Source: Alloyangia pacifica (GTDB taxonomy: Bacteria > Pseudomonadota > Alphaproteobacteria > Rhodobacterales > Rhodobacteraceae). From it: DNA of 64,000 nucleotides. Location: contig NZ_CP022189.1 of assembly GCF_003111685.1 (NCBI RefSeq), positions 2,062,001 to 2,126,000 on the forward strand, in the 5' to 3' direction. The notes beneath the pieces were generated by a model that saw nothing but the letters and a program-made list of their open reading frames with translations, did no database searches and was not told the DNA's origin. Positions 55,439 through 63,960 of the stretch are shown here, piece by piece. Numbering within the stretch: the stretch's first letter is position 1; the number at the start of each line of letters is the position of its first letter. The position numbers and the translations under genes are program-made.

Positions 55439-56464
55439 CTAGTGGTCGTGATGCTCACCGTTGGAGAACCCGCTGACCAGCTTGTACCCCAGAAGGTCTG
55501 GAACGTCGCCGGGGTGCCGCACCAGCGGCTCGACCCGGCGCGGCATCTCCTTGAGCGCGGCGCGATGGGCCGCCTCGGCCGCCAGCGCCTCGTCCATCGT
55601 CACGAAGCGGAAGCGCAGCTCGGCGCCGGCGGGCGCCTGCGCGATGCGCGGCAGATCGGCGGGAATGACCGTGGCCAGGCGCGGATAGCCGCCTGTCGTC
55701 TGGCACTCGGCCAGCAGCACGAAGGGGGCGCCGTCTCCGGTCACCTGGATGTCGCCGGGGGTGATGATCTCGGAGACCACCGTCAGCCCCCCCTCGACGC
55801 CAAAGGGCTCGCCCTCGGGCACGACCTTGGCGCCCATCCGGTTGGCGCGGGCGTCGCGGGTGAAGCGGGTGGTCTCGAGCCGGGCGCGCTGCTCCTCGGG
55901 GAAGAGCCGGGTCTGCAGGCTCTCGACCACGCGCAATGCGCCGCCCGAGAAACGGTCCTCCACAGCCAGCTTGCGTGCCACGGCGCTGCCGCGGTCGACA
56001 CCCACGCGAATGCGGTCGCCTGCCTCGATCGCCCGGCCGAGCCCGGCCGTCAGATGCGCCGAGACCGCGCCGAGGATCTCGTCAGGCGCAAGCCCCCCGC
56101 CCACCGACAGGTAGCCATAGGCCCCGGCCTGCAGCGGGCCGATCTCCAGCACTGCGCCCTTGGGCAGCGCGTGGCAGGCGTGCCAGACAACCGGTGCGCC
56201 GTCGATGCTGGCGCGCATCGGCGCGCCGGTCAGCGCGATGCGCAGATCGCAGCCCGCCTCGAAGCGTCCGCCCACGCCGCCCATCTCCAGCGCCGCGCTC
56301 TCGCCCTGCCCGAGCAGCGCCGCAGCCTCGGCCAGCGCCATGCGGTCCATGGCGCCGCCCCGTGACAGGCCATAGGCGATCCAGCCCGGACGCCCGCCAT
56401 CCTGCACGGTGACCGCCGGCCCGGCGCGATGCACGATCAGCTCGCGGCGCGTGGTTCCGGTCAT
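55439..56464 (-). CDS. pxpC: 5-oxoprolinase subunit PxpC (biotin-dependent carboxyltransferase-like)
   Basis: 341 residues, cyclophilin-like AHS2/KipA fold. Family parts: VQDGGRPGWIAYGLSRGGAM (about 18-37), AALEMGGVGGRFEAGCDLRI, LAPDEILGAVSAHL-type and VTGDGAPFVLLAECQTTGGY then PRLATVIPADLPRIAQAP. Start overlaps the pxpB stop (ATGA). Often annotated as urea amidolyase- or allophanate-related, but the three-gene context points to 5-oxoprolinase. Confidence 0.93.
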   Translation of the reverse strand: MTGTTRRELIVHRAGPAVTVQDGGRPGWIAYGLSRGGAMDRMALAEAAALLGQGESAALEMGGVGGRFEAGCDLRIALTGAPMRASIDGAPVVWHACHALPKGAVLEIGPLQAGAYGYLSVGGGLAPDEILGAVSAHLTAGLGRAIEAGDRIRVGVDRGSAVARKLAVEDRFSGGALRVVESLQTRLFPEEQRARLETTRFTRDARANRMGAKVVPEGEPFGVEGGLTVVSEIITPGDIQVTGDGAPFVLLAECQTTGGYPRLATVIPADLPRIAQAPAGAELRFRFVTMDEALAAEAAHRAALKEMPRRVEPLVRHPGDVPDLLGYKLVSGFSNGEHHDH

Positions 56465-57198
56465 GGCAATGCCTCCCAGCTCGCCCCGCCGTCGGGATCG
56501 TCCTGCATCCGCTCAAAGACCTCCACCGAAACCTGCGGGAATTCCACCTCGTCGCCCGGCGCCAGCAGGAAAGGCCGCTTGGCCCCGAGCCGGAACAGCG
56601 GCGCGGCGGTCTGGCCGACGTGGCGCCAGCCGGTGGGTGCGGTGACCGAGAAGATGACGAACTGCCGGATCGCCAGCACCAGCGCCCCCTGCGGCACGCG
56701 CGGGGTCAGCGCCTGCTGGCGCGGAATGTTCCACACCTCGGGAAGCTCCCCGAGATAGGGCTGGCCCGGCGCGAAGCCGAGCGCTGTCACGCGCACCCGC
56801 GCGGACGACAGCGACTCCACCGCATCGGCCTCGGTCATCCCCGCCACCTGTGCCGCCTCGGCAAGCTGCGGCGCGAGGGTGCCGCCATAAGCGGTAGGAA
56901 TGCGGTGCAGGCGGCGGCCGTGCGGCAACTCGGCCTGCAGCCAGTCCCGCGAGCCCATGAGCGCGCGCAGCCGTGCCTCGAGATCCGCATGTGGCACCGC
57001 CAGCGGATCGAAGCGCAGATAGGCCGAGACCAGCGACGAGGATATCTCCTCCACCCCCTCCCAGCTTTCGCGCTCCAGCGCGGCACGGAAGGCCAGCGCG
57101 GCGCGGTTGGCAGGCTCGCTCAGCCGGTCGCCGAAGCTCACCAGCATGCCGTCGATGCCGGCGGTGCGCAGCAGGGGATAGGAAGACGTATGGGTCAT
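56461..57198 (-). CDS. pxpB: 5-oxoprolinase subunit PxpB (KipI/AHS1 family)
   Basis: 245 residues. The AHS1-type start LLRTAGIDGMLVSFGDRLSE and ANRAALAFRAALER, then IPTAYGGTLAPQLAEAAQVA near 115-134, ALGFAPGQPYLGELPEVWNI and VPQGALVLAIRQFVIFSVTA, all standard for PxpB. Start at 57198; the frame runs further up to 57240 but the extra 14 residues are not family-like. First gene of pxpBCA, preceded by a 232-base gap. Confidence 0.93.
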   Translation of the reverse strand: MTHTSSYPLLRTAGIDGMLVSFGDRLSEPANRAALAFRAALERESWEGVEEISSSLVSAYLRFDPLAVPHADLEARLRALMGSRDWLQAELPHGRRLHRIPTAYGGTLAPQLAEAAQVAGMTEADAVESLSSARVRVTALGFAPGQPYLGELPEVWNIPRQQALTPRVPQGALVLAIRQFVIFSVTAPTGWRHVGQTAAPLFRLGAKRPFLLAPGDEVEFPQVSVEVFERMQDDPDGGASWEALP

Positions 57199-57345
57199 GC
57201 GCCGGACGTTAGCGATGTCCCGCGCGGCTGCAACAGGCAATGACCGTCGCCGGCCCCGGGTCCGGCCCTGCGTTTCGTCCAGACAGACGTTCCTTCGGGA
57301 GGACGCACGCAGCGCGGCGGGAGCAAAGCCCCATCAAAGCCTAAT

Positions 57346-57362
57346 GCCGCACTTAGTGCGGC
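57346..57362 (-). terminator. Short perfect hairpin in the pxpB-yacG gap
   Basis: GCCGCAC (57346-57352) pairs with GTGCGGC (57356-57362), loop TTA. On the minus strand it lies about 70 bases after the yacG stop and is followed by ATTAGGCTTTG, so it may end the yacG transcript. The rest of the 232-base gap (57199-57430) shows no gene or other clear signal. Confidence 0.4.
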
Positions 57363-57430
57363 GCGGGCAGAGCCCCCCTGTTGGGCTGGAGCACGTTGTG
57401 CGTTGGCAGCGAAGGCCCTTGCCCGCCCTG

Positions 57431-57619
57431 TCAGTGCCGCGTCTGCTTGGCGTGTTCGCGCTCGGCCAGCTCGATCGCCTCTTCCACGTCCTGCGGATCG
57501 TCCGAGGGCACGGCGTAGCTGCCCGACATCCACTTCGCCAGATCGACATCGGCGCACCGTTTCGAGCAGAAGGGGCGGTATTTCTCGTCGGTCGGCTTGG
57601 CGCAGATCGGACAGCTCAT
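57431..57619 (-). CDS. yacG: DNA gyrase inhibitor / zinc-binding protein YacG
   Basis: 62 residues. A small zinc protein whose four-Cys site is CPICAKPTDEKYRPFCSKRC (CxxC then CxxxC). In E. coli YacG binds GyrB and blocks DNA binding. The tail holds the acidic DVEEAIELAEREH helix. Its start overlaps the stop of the short RNase E/G gene (ATGA), so they are translated together. Size matches the family. Confidence 0.92.
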   Translation of the reverse strand: MSCPICAKPTDEKYRPFCSKRCADVDLAKWMSGSYAVPSDDPQDVEEAIELAEREHAKQTRH

Positions 57620-58659
57620 GGCAGCATCCCCGGTTTCAGCACCTCGCTCAGCGGCACGCGCTCGCGCTTGCGCTGCAGCTCCATGAGCCCCAGCTGGGTC
57701 CAGCCGGCGAGGATGGTTTCGGTGGCGTCGGTCTTCAGCGCCGCGCGCAGCACGGTCTCGAGCTGGCGGCGCTCTTTTTTCGGGATCGGCGCGGGATCGA
57801 CGATGATCTGCCCGCCGAGCCCGCGCAGGCGCAGCTGCCGGGGCAGCTCGCGCAGGGCAGCGATATTGGCCTTGAGCCCCGCCGCCGGCGAGGTGTCGCC
57901 GCCGGTGTTGACGTCCACTGCGACCAGCGCGCGGGTGGGCTCGATGCTCATCGAGCCGCCCCCGGGCAGCGGCACCAGCGGGCGCTGCAGGGCGGCGATC
58001 ATCTCGTGCACGTCATGGCGCTCGAAGGCGCCGGGCTCTGCGTCCACCTCGCCCTCGTCCCACTCGCGCCAGGCCATGGAATGCGGCCCGTCGCCCTCGA
58101 CCAGCAGTTCGGCCTTGCCCGAGACATCCGCCATCACCTGCGCGCAAAGCTGCGCCATGGCGGCGATGTCCTCGGCGATCTCGTCCGGATTGCCCTCGGC
58201 GCAGGAAGAGCGCAGGATCAGGCCGTTCTCGGCCTCGTTGGCGCCGGGCATGACCTCATGGGCAATCTCGAGCAGGCTCTCGCGGATGTCCTCGTCCTTG
58301 ATGCGGCGCGAGATGTTCAGCCCCGGCGCGCCGGGCGTGACGATGGCGTAGCGCGATTTGAAGAGGATGCGGGTGGTGACCGGGATCGCCTTGCCCGGCT
58401 CGGCAAAGCCAGTGACCTGCACGATCAGCGGCTGGCCGGGTGCCAGCCCCTTGACCTGCCGCAGGAAGGCCGAGCCCTCGGGCGTGTCGAGGAACATGCC
58501 GCCCTGCCCCTTCATCGGGCGCTGCGCGATGCCTCGGTAGATGGTGCCCGGGCGCGCGTGATCGCTGTCGATCAGCAGGTCCTCGAGCTTGCCGTCGACG
58601 ATCAGCGCGGCGGCTTCCGCCTCGCCGAACTGGTCGAGCGCGATGGTGCGTCCCTTCAT
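57616..58659 (-). CDS. Short RNase E/G-family ribonuclease
   Basis: 347 residues, shorter than RNase G (about 490). An S1-like N-terminus (QPLIVQVTGFAEPGKAIPVT then RILFKSRYAIV), GLILRSSCAEG in the DNase I-like part, and both metal-binding Asp are present: VAVDVNTG and GGQIIVDPAPI; the second is usually in an IVIDFIDM setting. TQLGLMELQRKRERVPL marks the end. The CPxCxG zinc-link and the dimer domain are missing. It sits between maf and yacG. Probably a processing nuclease that is monomeric or assembles differently; activity is not certain. Confidence 0.82.
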   Translation of the reverse strand: MKGRTIALDQFGEAEAAALIVDGKLEDLLIDSDHARPGTIYRGIAQRPMKGQGGMFLDTPEGSAFLRQVKGLAPGQPLIVQVTGFAEPGKAIPVTTRILFKSRYAIVTPGAPGLNISRRIKDEDIRESLLEIAHEVMPGANEAENGLILRSSCAEGNPDEIAEDIAAMAQLCAQVMADVSGKAELLVEGDGPHSMAWREWDEGEVDAEPGAFERHDVHEMIAALQRPLVPLPGGGSMSIEPTRALVAVDVNTGGDTSPAAGLKANIAALRELPRQLRLRGLGGQIIVDPAPIPKKERRQLETVLRAALKTDATETILAGWTQLGLMELQRKRERVPLSEVLKPGMLP

Positions 58660-58674
58660 GCGAGGCCCCTTTGG

Positions 58675-59253
58675 TCAGTCTGCAGGTTTATAGAGCGGGT
58701 AGCCCGCCGCGAGCAGCAAGTTCGCGGTCTCGGCCATCGGCAGGCCGACAACCGAGGTGAAGCTGCCATTGATCCACGGGATGAACGCCCCGGCGAGTCC
58801 CTGGATGCCGTAGCCCCCGGCCTTGCCCTGCCAGTCGCCCGAGGCGAGGTAGGCGTTCAGCTCCTCGTTGGAGAGGTTCTTCATTTGCACCTGGGTGACA
58901 ACGTCGCGTTCCCAGATACGGCTCCCGCGGCGCACCGCGACGGCCGTGATCACCCTGTGACGGCGACCAGAGAGCTTGGTGAGAAACTCCGCGGCCTCGC
59001 CCGCGTCGCGGGGCTTGCCGAGGATGCGGCGCCCGAGCGCGACGGTGGTGTCGGCCGAGAGCACGATCTCGTCGTCTGCAGAGGGAATCGCCTGCGCCTT
59101 CTCGCGCGCGAGCCGCACGCAGTAAGGGCGGGGCAGCTCGCCCGGCATCGGGTCTTCGTCGATGTCGGGCGGGCGGATGTCGTCGGCAGTGACGCCAAGC
59201 TGCGCGAGCAGGTCGCGCCGCCGGGGCGAGCCGGAACCGAGGACGAGTTTCAT
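58675..59253 (-). CDS. maf: Maf-like nucleoside triphosphate pyrophosphatase
   Basis: 192 residues. Maf proteins hydrolyse dTTP/UTP or modified nucleotides as a house-cleaning activity. The signature [17 protein letters not shown] (about 4-20), [20 protein letters not shown] with the catalytic Asp, and [12 protein letters not shown] are typical. Start at 59253 is at [10 protein letters not shown]; the longer frame is unconserved. Lies 66 bases after infA and 15 bases before the RNase gene. Confidence 0.94.
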   Translation of the reverse strand: MKLVLGSGSPRRRDLLAQLGVTADDIRPPDIDEDPMPGELPRPYCVRLAREKAQAIPSADDEIVLSADTTVALGRRILGKPRDAGEAAEFLTKLSGRRHRVITAVAVRRGSRIWERDVVTQVQMKNLSNEELNAYLASGDWQGKAGGYGIQGLAGAFIPWINGSFTSVVGLPMAETANLLLAAGYPLYKPAD

Positions 59254-59319
59254 GCGCGGACCTCCCGTGTCCGTGTCAGGGAACGCGGGATCCGCCATGA
59301 GATTCCGGGTCATGCGGAG

Positions 59320-59538
59320 TTACTTGAAGCGGTAGTTGATCCGGCCCTTGGTCAGATCATAGGGCGTCATTTCCACCTGAACCTTGTCGCCGGCAAGAAC
59401 CCGGATGCGGTTTTTCCGCATCTTACCTGCCGTATGCGCGATGATCTCATGGCCGTTCTCTAGCTCGACCCGAAACGTCGCGTTGGGCAGGAGTTCCTTC
59501 ACGACACCGGGAAATTCGAGCGTATCTTCCTTGGCCAT
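59320..59538 (-). CDS. infA: Translation initiation factor IF-1
   Basis: 72 residues, a single OB-fold (S1-type) domain: [20 protein letters not shown] at the start, then [20 protein letters not shown] and [19 protein letters not shown]. The full length and sequence are those of IF-1. AGGAGA ribosome site 8-13 bases upstream. Likely has its own promoter (see 59587-59615). Confidence 0.98.
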   Translation of the reverse strand: MAKEDTLEFPGVVKELLPNATFRVELENGHEIIAHTAGKMRKNRIRVLAGDKVQVEMTPYDLTKGRINYRFK

Positions 59539-59586
59539 GCTTTCTCCTGAAAATGCAGTCCCGCTGACTTTCGCGGAACGCGGATG

Positions 59587-59615
59587 CATATGCGCCCAAA
59601 CGGGGCAATTTTCAA
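59587..59615 (-). promoter_or_regulatory. Candidate housekeeping promoter of infA
   Basis: On the minus strand TTGAAA (plus-strand TTTCAA at 59610-59615) is followed after 17 bases by CATATG (59587-59592). This fits a sigma-70-type -35 (five of six) with a weak -10. It would place the start point about 40 bases before the infA ATG at 59538. The spacing and elements are seen; use is inferred. Confidence 0.4.
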
Positions 59616-59646
59616 GCCCACAATTGCAGATTGTCGGGAATAGGCT

Positions 59647-60531
59647 CTAGCGCAGCGCCCGCTGGGTCACGGGGCCGTCGCGGCCGGACTGATCGTCCCA
59701 GTGGCTTCGGTTCAGCACGACGCCATCGTTACGGACCCGCGCGACGGCGTCAAGGTCAACCTCGGCATAGGTCCAGCCGGGTTGTCCGAGTCGGCCCTCG
59801 GCGATCACCCCGGTGGCAGGAAAGCCGGTGTCGGGCGGACAGAAGACCCCGCCCATGCCCATGTTGGTATCCACCGCCTCGGACCAGTCGCAGGCTCCGA
59901 CCGTCGAAGCCATCACCGCGATGCACTGCTGCTCGAGCGCGCGGGCCATGGCGCCGATGCGCACCCGGCTGTAGCCCGCCAGCGCCTCGGTGCAGGAGGG
60001 CACCAGCAGAAGATCGGCGTCGCGCAGCGCCCGGCCGAGCAGCGGGTACTCGCTGTCGTAGCAGATGAGGATGCCGATCTTGCCGAGCGCGGTGTCGAAG
60101 AGCTGCAGCGGCGCGCCGCCCACAACGTGCCAGTCCTCCCGCTCGAAACGGGTCATGATCTGCTTGTCCTGACACCCCATGCCGCCGCCGGGCGCGAAGA
60201 AGCGCGCGCGATTGACCGGGCGCGAGCCGAGGGCGGCATCGAAGACCGGGGCGGAGGCGGCGAGGATGTGGGCCTTGTACTTGCCAGCGAGTTCCGAGTG
60301 CAGCGCATCCACCTGCGGCATGTGCTCGGAGACCGCGTGCAGCGAGGCCTCGAGATCACCTGCCGAGGCGCGCCCGGCCAACGTCGCGATCTCCATCGCG
60401 CCATACTCGGGGAAGACCAGGAGTTCTGCGCCCTGCCCCGCGGCCTCCGAGATCCAGGTCTCGATCTTTGCGGCATAGGCGTCCCAGTCCTCGAGGAAGT
60501 CCATCGGGTAAGCAGCAGTGGCGATCTTCAT
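59647..60531 (-). CDS. Carbon-nitrogen hydrolase (nitrilase superfamily)
   Basis: A 294-residue amidase-type enzyme. The Glu-Lys-Cys triad is visible: Glu about 42 in VFPEYGAME, Lys about 123 in CQDKQIMTRFE and Cys about 157 in ILICYDSEYPLL. Other family marks: MARALEQQCIAVMAS. The specific amide substrate is unknown; possible are omega-amidase or N-carbamoyl types. First in transcription order of nothing else: it follows the GNAT gene after 88 bases on the same strand. Confidence 0.9.
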   Translation of the reverse strand: MKIATAAYPMDFLEDWDAYAAKIETWISEAAGQGAELLVFPEYGAMEIATLAGRASAGDLEASLHAVSEHMPQVDALHSELAGKYKAHILAASAPVFDAALGSRPVNRARFFAPGGGMGCQDKQIMTRFEREDWHVVGGAPLQLFDTALGKIGILICYDSEYPLLGRALRDADLLLVPSCTEALAGYSRVRIGAMARALEQQCIAVMASTVGACDWSEAVDTNMGMGGVFCPPDTGFPATGVIAEGRLGQPGWTYAEVDLDAVARVRNDGVVLNRSHWDDQSGRDGPVTQRALR

Positions 60532-60619
60532 GCATGGTGTCCTTGGCTGGCGGGGTCGAAGGGTCTCTGCCCCCGTCCGCTGCGCGGAATCCCCGGCGTA
60601 TTTGGAAAGAGAAGAAGGG

Positions 60620-61228
60620 TCAGGCGGTGTCGTCGTCGAGGTCACGAAGCCAGAACTGCAGGGTGTGGTCGGTCTGCTCGGGCTGGTCGACGTCGCGCCA
60701 GCGGAAGCAGGCGACGACGCCCTGGAGCGGCGCGTAGCGGTGCTTGCGCCAGAACGTGTCGAGCGGGGTGTAGGCGGCGGGGCGCAGCGGGTGATCCGCG
60801 GGGCGCTGAACGGCGCAGAAGGCGCTGTAGCGGCGGCCGAGCGCGCGGGCGTGTGCCTCGCGCGCCTCGAAGAAGCGGTGGCCGATGCCCTGCCCGCGCG
60901 CCTCGGGCAGCAGCACCGACTCGGCGCAGTAGAAGATGTCGGCCAGCGCGAGTCCGGTGGCGGAGAAGGGCGCGGCGAAATCCTCGGCGTGATCCTCCAT
61001 CGGGGTGCCGGTGGCGGCGCCGACGAGGCGCGGGCCCGCAAAGGCGCCGACCAGCACGGCCCCGGCGCTGGTGCGGTAGCTTTCCAGGTAGCGCCGCTCG
61101 TAATCCAGATCGCCGTCGTAGAGATAGGGCCAGTCGCGAAACACCGCGATGCGCAGCCGCGCCACGTCGTCGAGCGCCGAATCGAGCGCCGCGCCGGTCA
61201 GGACACGAACCTCGGTCACCGCGGTCAC
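60620..61228 (-). CDS. GNAT-family acetyltransferase, GTG start
   Basis: 202 residues. The acetyl-CoA site is SVLLPEARGQGIGHRFFEAR (about 112-131). The long insert with YDGDLDYERRYLESYRTSAG is common in Rhodobacteraceae members of this group. The start is GTG at 61228, overlapping the stop of the SnoaL gene (GTGA), which argues for translational coupling; GTG at 61219 is an alternative. Substrate unknown. Confidence 0.82.
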   Translation of the reverse strand: MTAVTEVRVLTGAALDSALDDVARLRIAVFRDWPYLYDGDLDYERRYLESYRTSAGAVLVGAFAGPRLVGAATGTPMEDHAEDFAAPFSATGLALADIFYCAESVLLPEARGQGIGHRFFEAREAHARALGRRYSAFCAVQRPADHPLRPAAYTPLDTFWRKHRYAPLQGVVACFRWRDVDQPEQTDHTLQFWLRDLDDDTA

Positions 61229-61623
61229 GAGACCTGCCGGATCCAGTCGGCGAGATTGTAGAAAGTGACGACCCGGGTGATCTTGCCGTCCTCGAGCGAG
61301 AAGAAGGACCCAGCCGGCAGGCGGTACGTCTGGCCCCGCGCCTCGGGCAGGCCCGCGTCGGTGCTGAGATAGGTGCCGTTCACCGTGAACTCGGCGGCGG
61401 CGCGGGTGCCGCCCTCGGCTTCGAAGACCACCATATCGGTCAGGTGCTCGTCGTAGCAGTGGGACATGTGGGCGCAGAACTCGGCAAACTTCGTCTTGCC
61501 CGAGCGGATCTGCCCCTCGTTCACGTGATGCGCGATGTCGGGCGAGAGCAGCTCGAGCATGGCATCGGTGTCTTTGGCGTTGAAGGCGGCAAAATAGGCT
61601 TGGATCGTTTCGGTGGCCGTCAT
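61225..61623 (-). CDS. SnoaL-like/NTF2-fold protein
   Basis: 132 residues of the NTF2-like fold: TIQAYFAAFNAKDTDAMLEL then LSPDIAHHVNEGQIRSGKTK, and VVTFYNLADWIRQV at the end, as in polyketide-cyclase-like (SnoaL) and steroid-isomerase-like proteins. Catalytic residues cannot be assigned, so ligand binding or isomerase roles are both open. The start overlaps the LMW phosphatase stop (ATGA) and the stop overlaps the GNAT start. Confidence 0.82.
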   Translation of the reverse strand: MTATETIQAYFAAFNAKDTDAMLELLSPDIAHHVNEGQIRSGKTKFAEFCAHMSHCYDEHLTDMVVFEAEGGTRAAAEFTVNGTYLSTDAGLPEARGQTYRLPAGSFFSLEDGKITRVVTFYNLADWIRQVS

Positions 61624-62066
61624 GTGTCTCCCCATCGGGTCTTGAGCTTTTGGTAAATCTGGTCGCGGGTCTGGCGGTAGGCATTGAGCTTGGTCTCTCG
61701 GGTCTCGCCGAGCCCCGTCGGATCCATGATCGGCCAGTATTCCACCGTCAGGTGAAAGAAGCGGGTCAGATCCAGCGCGGCGCGCTGCGAGGCGGGCGAC
61801 ATGGCCACGATCAGGTCGAATCCGGAAAGCGTCTCACCCATCTCCTCGAGCTCCTCGAAGCTGCGCGAGCGGTGGCGCGACAGCTCGACGCCGATCTCCT
61901 GGCAGACCGAGATCGCGAAGCCGTCGATCTCGAGATCGTTCACCACGCCGACGGACTGCACATAAGTGCCCTGACCGTGGAGCTTTTTCATGATGCCCTC
62001 GGCCATGGGCGAGCGCACCGCGTTGTGGTCGCAGCAAAAGAGCACCGATTGCGGCAGCTTCGGCAC
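61620..62066 (-). CDS. Low-molecular-weight protein-tyrosine-phosphatase/ArsC-like protein
   Basis: 148 residues. The active-site loop FCCDHNAVRSPMAEG gives CX5R (Cys about 12, Arg about 18), as in LMW phosphatases and thioredoxin-type arsenate reductases. The later Asp-Pro general acid is in YWPIMDPTG. Without the extra Cys pair of ArsC a phosphatase role is more likely. It starts 4 bases after the UPF0262 stop, so it belongs to the hisD-UPF0262 unit. Confidence 0.85.
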   Translation of the reverse strand: MPKLPQSVLFCCDHNAVRSPMAEGIMKKLHGQGTYVQSVGVVNDLEIDGFAISVCQEIGVELSRHRSRSFEELEEMGETLSGFDLIVAMSPASQRAALDLTRFFHLTVEYWPIMDPTGLGETRETKLNAYRQTRDQIYQKLKTRWGDT

Positions 62067-62070
62067 GCGA

Positions 62071-62550
62071 TCAGCCCCCGAAATGCAGCACGCAGATGAG
62101 TGTGAAAAGGCGCCGCGCGGTGTCTATGTCGACCTCGGCCTTGCCCTCGAGCCGTTCCTGCAGGATGCGCGCGCCCTCGTTGTGGATGCCGCGGCGGGCC
62201 ATGTCTATGGTCTCGATCTGGCTCGGTGCCGCCGTTTTCACCGCATCGAAGTAGCTTTTGCAGATCTGGAAGTAGTCCTTCACCACCTGCCGAAAGGGCG
62301 CGAGCGAGAGGTGGAACTCGGCTGCCGGATCTCCAGCGTCGGTGGTGATGTCGAAAACCAGCCGCTTGTCGCGGATCGACAGGCCGAGCGCATAGGGACC
62401 GTCGGGCACGTCGCGGCCGTTGCGCGCCGGCAGGCAGAAGCTGTTGTCCTCCATGAGATCGAACATGGCCACGCGCCGCTCCTGCTCGATCTCCGGGGTC
62501 GGAGGCGGCAGGTTGGCGTCGTCAAGCTCGATACGGGCGATGGTGCTCAT
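62071..62550 (-). CDS. UPF0262 family protein
   Basis: 159 residues, a conserved alphaproteobacterial family of unknown function: RRVAMFDLMEDNSF, PYALGLSIRDKRLVFDI and PFRQVVKDYFQICKSYFDAV, then IETIDMARRGIHNEGARILQ. No membrane helix or signal. Start at 62550 gives MSTIARIELDD; the frame runs further but with unconserved residues. It follows hisD after 108 bases on the same strand. Confidence 0.9.
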   Translation of the reverse strand: MSTIARIELDDANLPPPTPEIEQERRVAMFDLMEDNSFCLPARNGRDVPDGPYALGLSIRDKRLVFDITTDAGDPAAEFHLSLAPFRQVVKDYFQICKSYFDAVKTAAPSQIETIDMARRGIHNEGARILQERLEGKAEVDIDTARRLFTLICVLHFGG

Positions 62551-62658
62551 GGGCGCGTCCTCGGCTGCGGCTCCGGAATCTGTAGCCAATGCGCGGGGAT
62601 GGGGCAATGCGACTTGCGACTCATGGGGCAGAAGCGGCGACGCCCCCGCCCCGGACGA

Positions 62659-63960
62659 TCAGCCGTTGAGCTTGCGCAGCCGCGCGGTGACCGACAGGCC
62701 GTGCGCCTGCAGGCTTTCCGAGGTCGCCAGCACCTCGGCGGCGGGGCCGATGGCGCGTAGCGCATCGGGCGACATCTTCGCCAGCGTGGTGCGCTTGACG
62801 AAATCGAGCACCGACAGCCCCGAAGAGAAGCGCGCCGAGCGCGCGGTGGGCAGCACGTGGTTCGGCCCGCCGACGTAATCGCCGATCGCTTCCGGGGTCC
62901 ATTGGCCGAGGAAGATCGCCCCGGCGTGACGGATTTTCTCGGACAGCGCTTCGGGCTCGGCAACGCAGAGCTCGAGGTGCTCGGGCGCCACCCGGTTCGA
63001 CAGGGCCGCCGCCTCGTCGAGATCGCGGCAGATGATGACCGCGCCGAAGTCGCGCCAACTGGCGCCGGCGATGCCGCGGCGCTCGAGCACCTCGAGCTGC
63101 CGGGCGACCTCGTCGGCCACCTTTTGAGCAAGCACCGCGTCGGGGGTGATCAGGATCGACTGGGCGCTCTCGTCGTGCTCGGCCTGGCTGAGCAGGTCGA
63201 GGGCGATGAACTCGGGATCATTGCCTTCGTCGGCGATGACGAGGATCTCAGAGGGGCCGGCGATCATGTCGATGCCGACCTTGCCGAAAACCCGGCGCTT
63301 GGCGGCAGCGACGAAGGCATTGCCCGGGCCGGTGATCTTGTCCACGGGCGCGATGCTTTCGGTGCCATAGGCGAGCGCGGCGATCGCCTGCGCCCCGCCG
63401 ATCCGGTAAATCTCGTCGACCCCGGCGATGCGCGCCGCCAGCAATACCAGCGGGTTGGCCACGCCATCAGGCGTCGGCACGGCGATGCAGAGCCGCTCGA
63501 CACCCGCCACCTTGGCGGGAATGGCGTTCATCAGCACCGAGGACGGATAGCTTGCCAGTCCACCCGGCACATAGAGACCGGCCGCCGAGACCGGCGTCCA
63601 ACGCCAGCCGAGGGTCGCGCCGTCGGGGTCGGTCCACTGCGCATCCTCGGGCATCTGCCGCACGTGGTAGGCGCGGATGCGCTCGGCGGCGATCTCCAGC
63701 GCGGCACGCTCGGCTGCGGGAACCTGCGCGCAATAGGCGTCGATCTCCTCTTGAGTGAACCGTAGCCCGGTCGCCTCCAGCTCGAGCCGGTCGAACTTGG
63801 CGGTCATCTCCAGCACGGCAGCGTCGCCGCGGGCGCGCACATCGGCGATGATGCCCGCGACGATGTCATCCACGTCGGGGCTGTCCTCGCGCTTGGCGCT
63901 GAGCAGCTGGGCAAACTCCAGCTCGAAATCCGGGTCGGTCGTGTCGAGAAAGACGGGCAT
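62659..63960 (-). CDS. hisD: Histidinol dehydrogenase
   Basis: A 433-residue zinc enzyme that performs the last two steps of histidine synthesis. Motifs: DKITGPGNAFVAAAKRRVFG (about 214-233), IAGPSEILVIADE, LLSQAEHDESAQSILIT with the catalytic and zinc His, and VGGPNHVLPTARSARFSSGL near 365. Length matches HisD. No other his gene is adjacent in the window; the aminotransferase at 1134 is 61 kb away. The upstream neighbour lies beyond the window edge. Confidence 0.97.
   Translation of the reverse strand: MPVFLDTTDPDFELEFAQLLSAKREDSPDVDDIVAGIIADVRARGDAAVLEMTAKFDRLELEATGLRFTQEEIDAYCAQVPAAERAALEIAAERIRAYHVRQMPEDAQWTDPDGATLGWRWTPVSAAGLYVPGGLASYPSSVLMNAIPAKVAGVERLCIAVPTPDGVANPLVLLAARIAGVDEIYRIGGAQAIAALAYGTESIAPVDKITGPGNAFVAAAKRRVFGKVGIDMIAGPSEILVIADEGNDPEFIALDLLSQAEHDESAQSILITPDAVLAQKVADEVARQLEVLERRGIAGASWRDFGAVIICRDLDEAAALSNRVAPEHLELCVAEPEALSEKIRHAGAIFLGQWTPEAIGDYVGGPNHVLPTARSARFSSGLSVLDFVKRTTLAKMSPDALRAIGPAAEVLATSESLQAHGLSVTARLRKLNG

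Noticed and set aside
57199..57430. A tRNA or small RNA gene in the pxpB-yacG gap
   Set aside because: One 7-bp hairpin is present but no cloverleaf, no T-loop GTTCGA sequence and no promoter-terminator pair.
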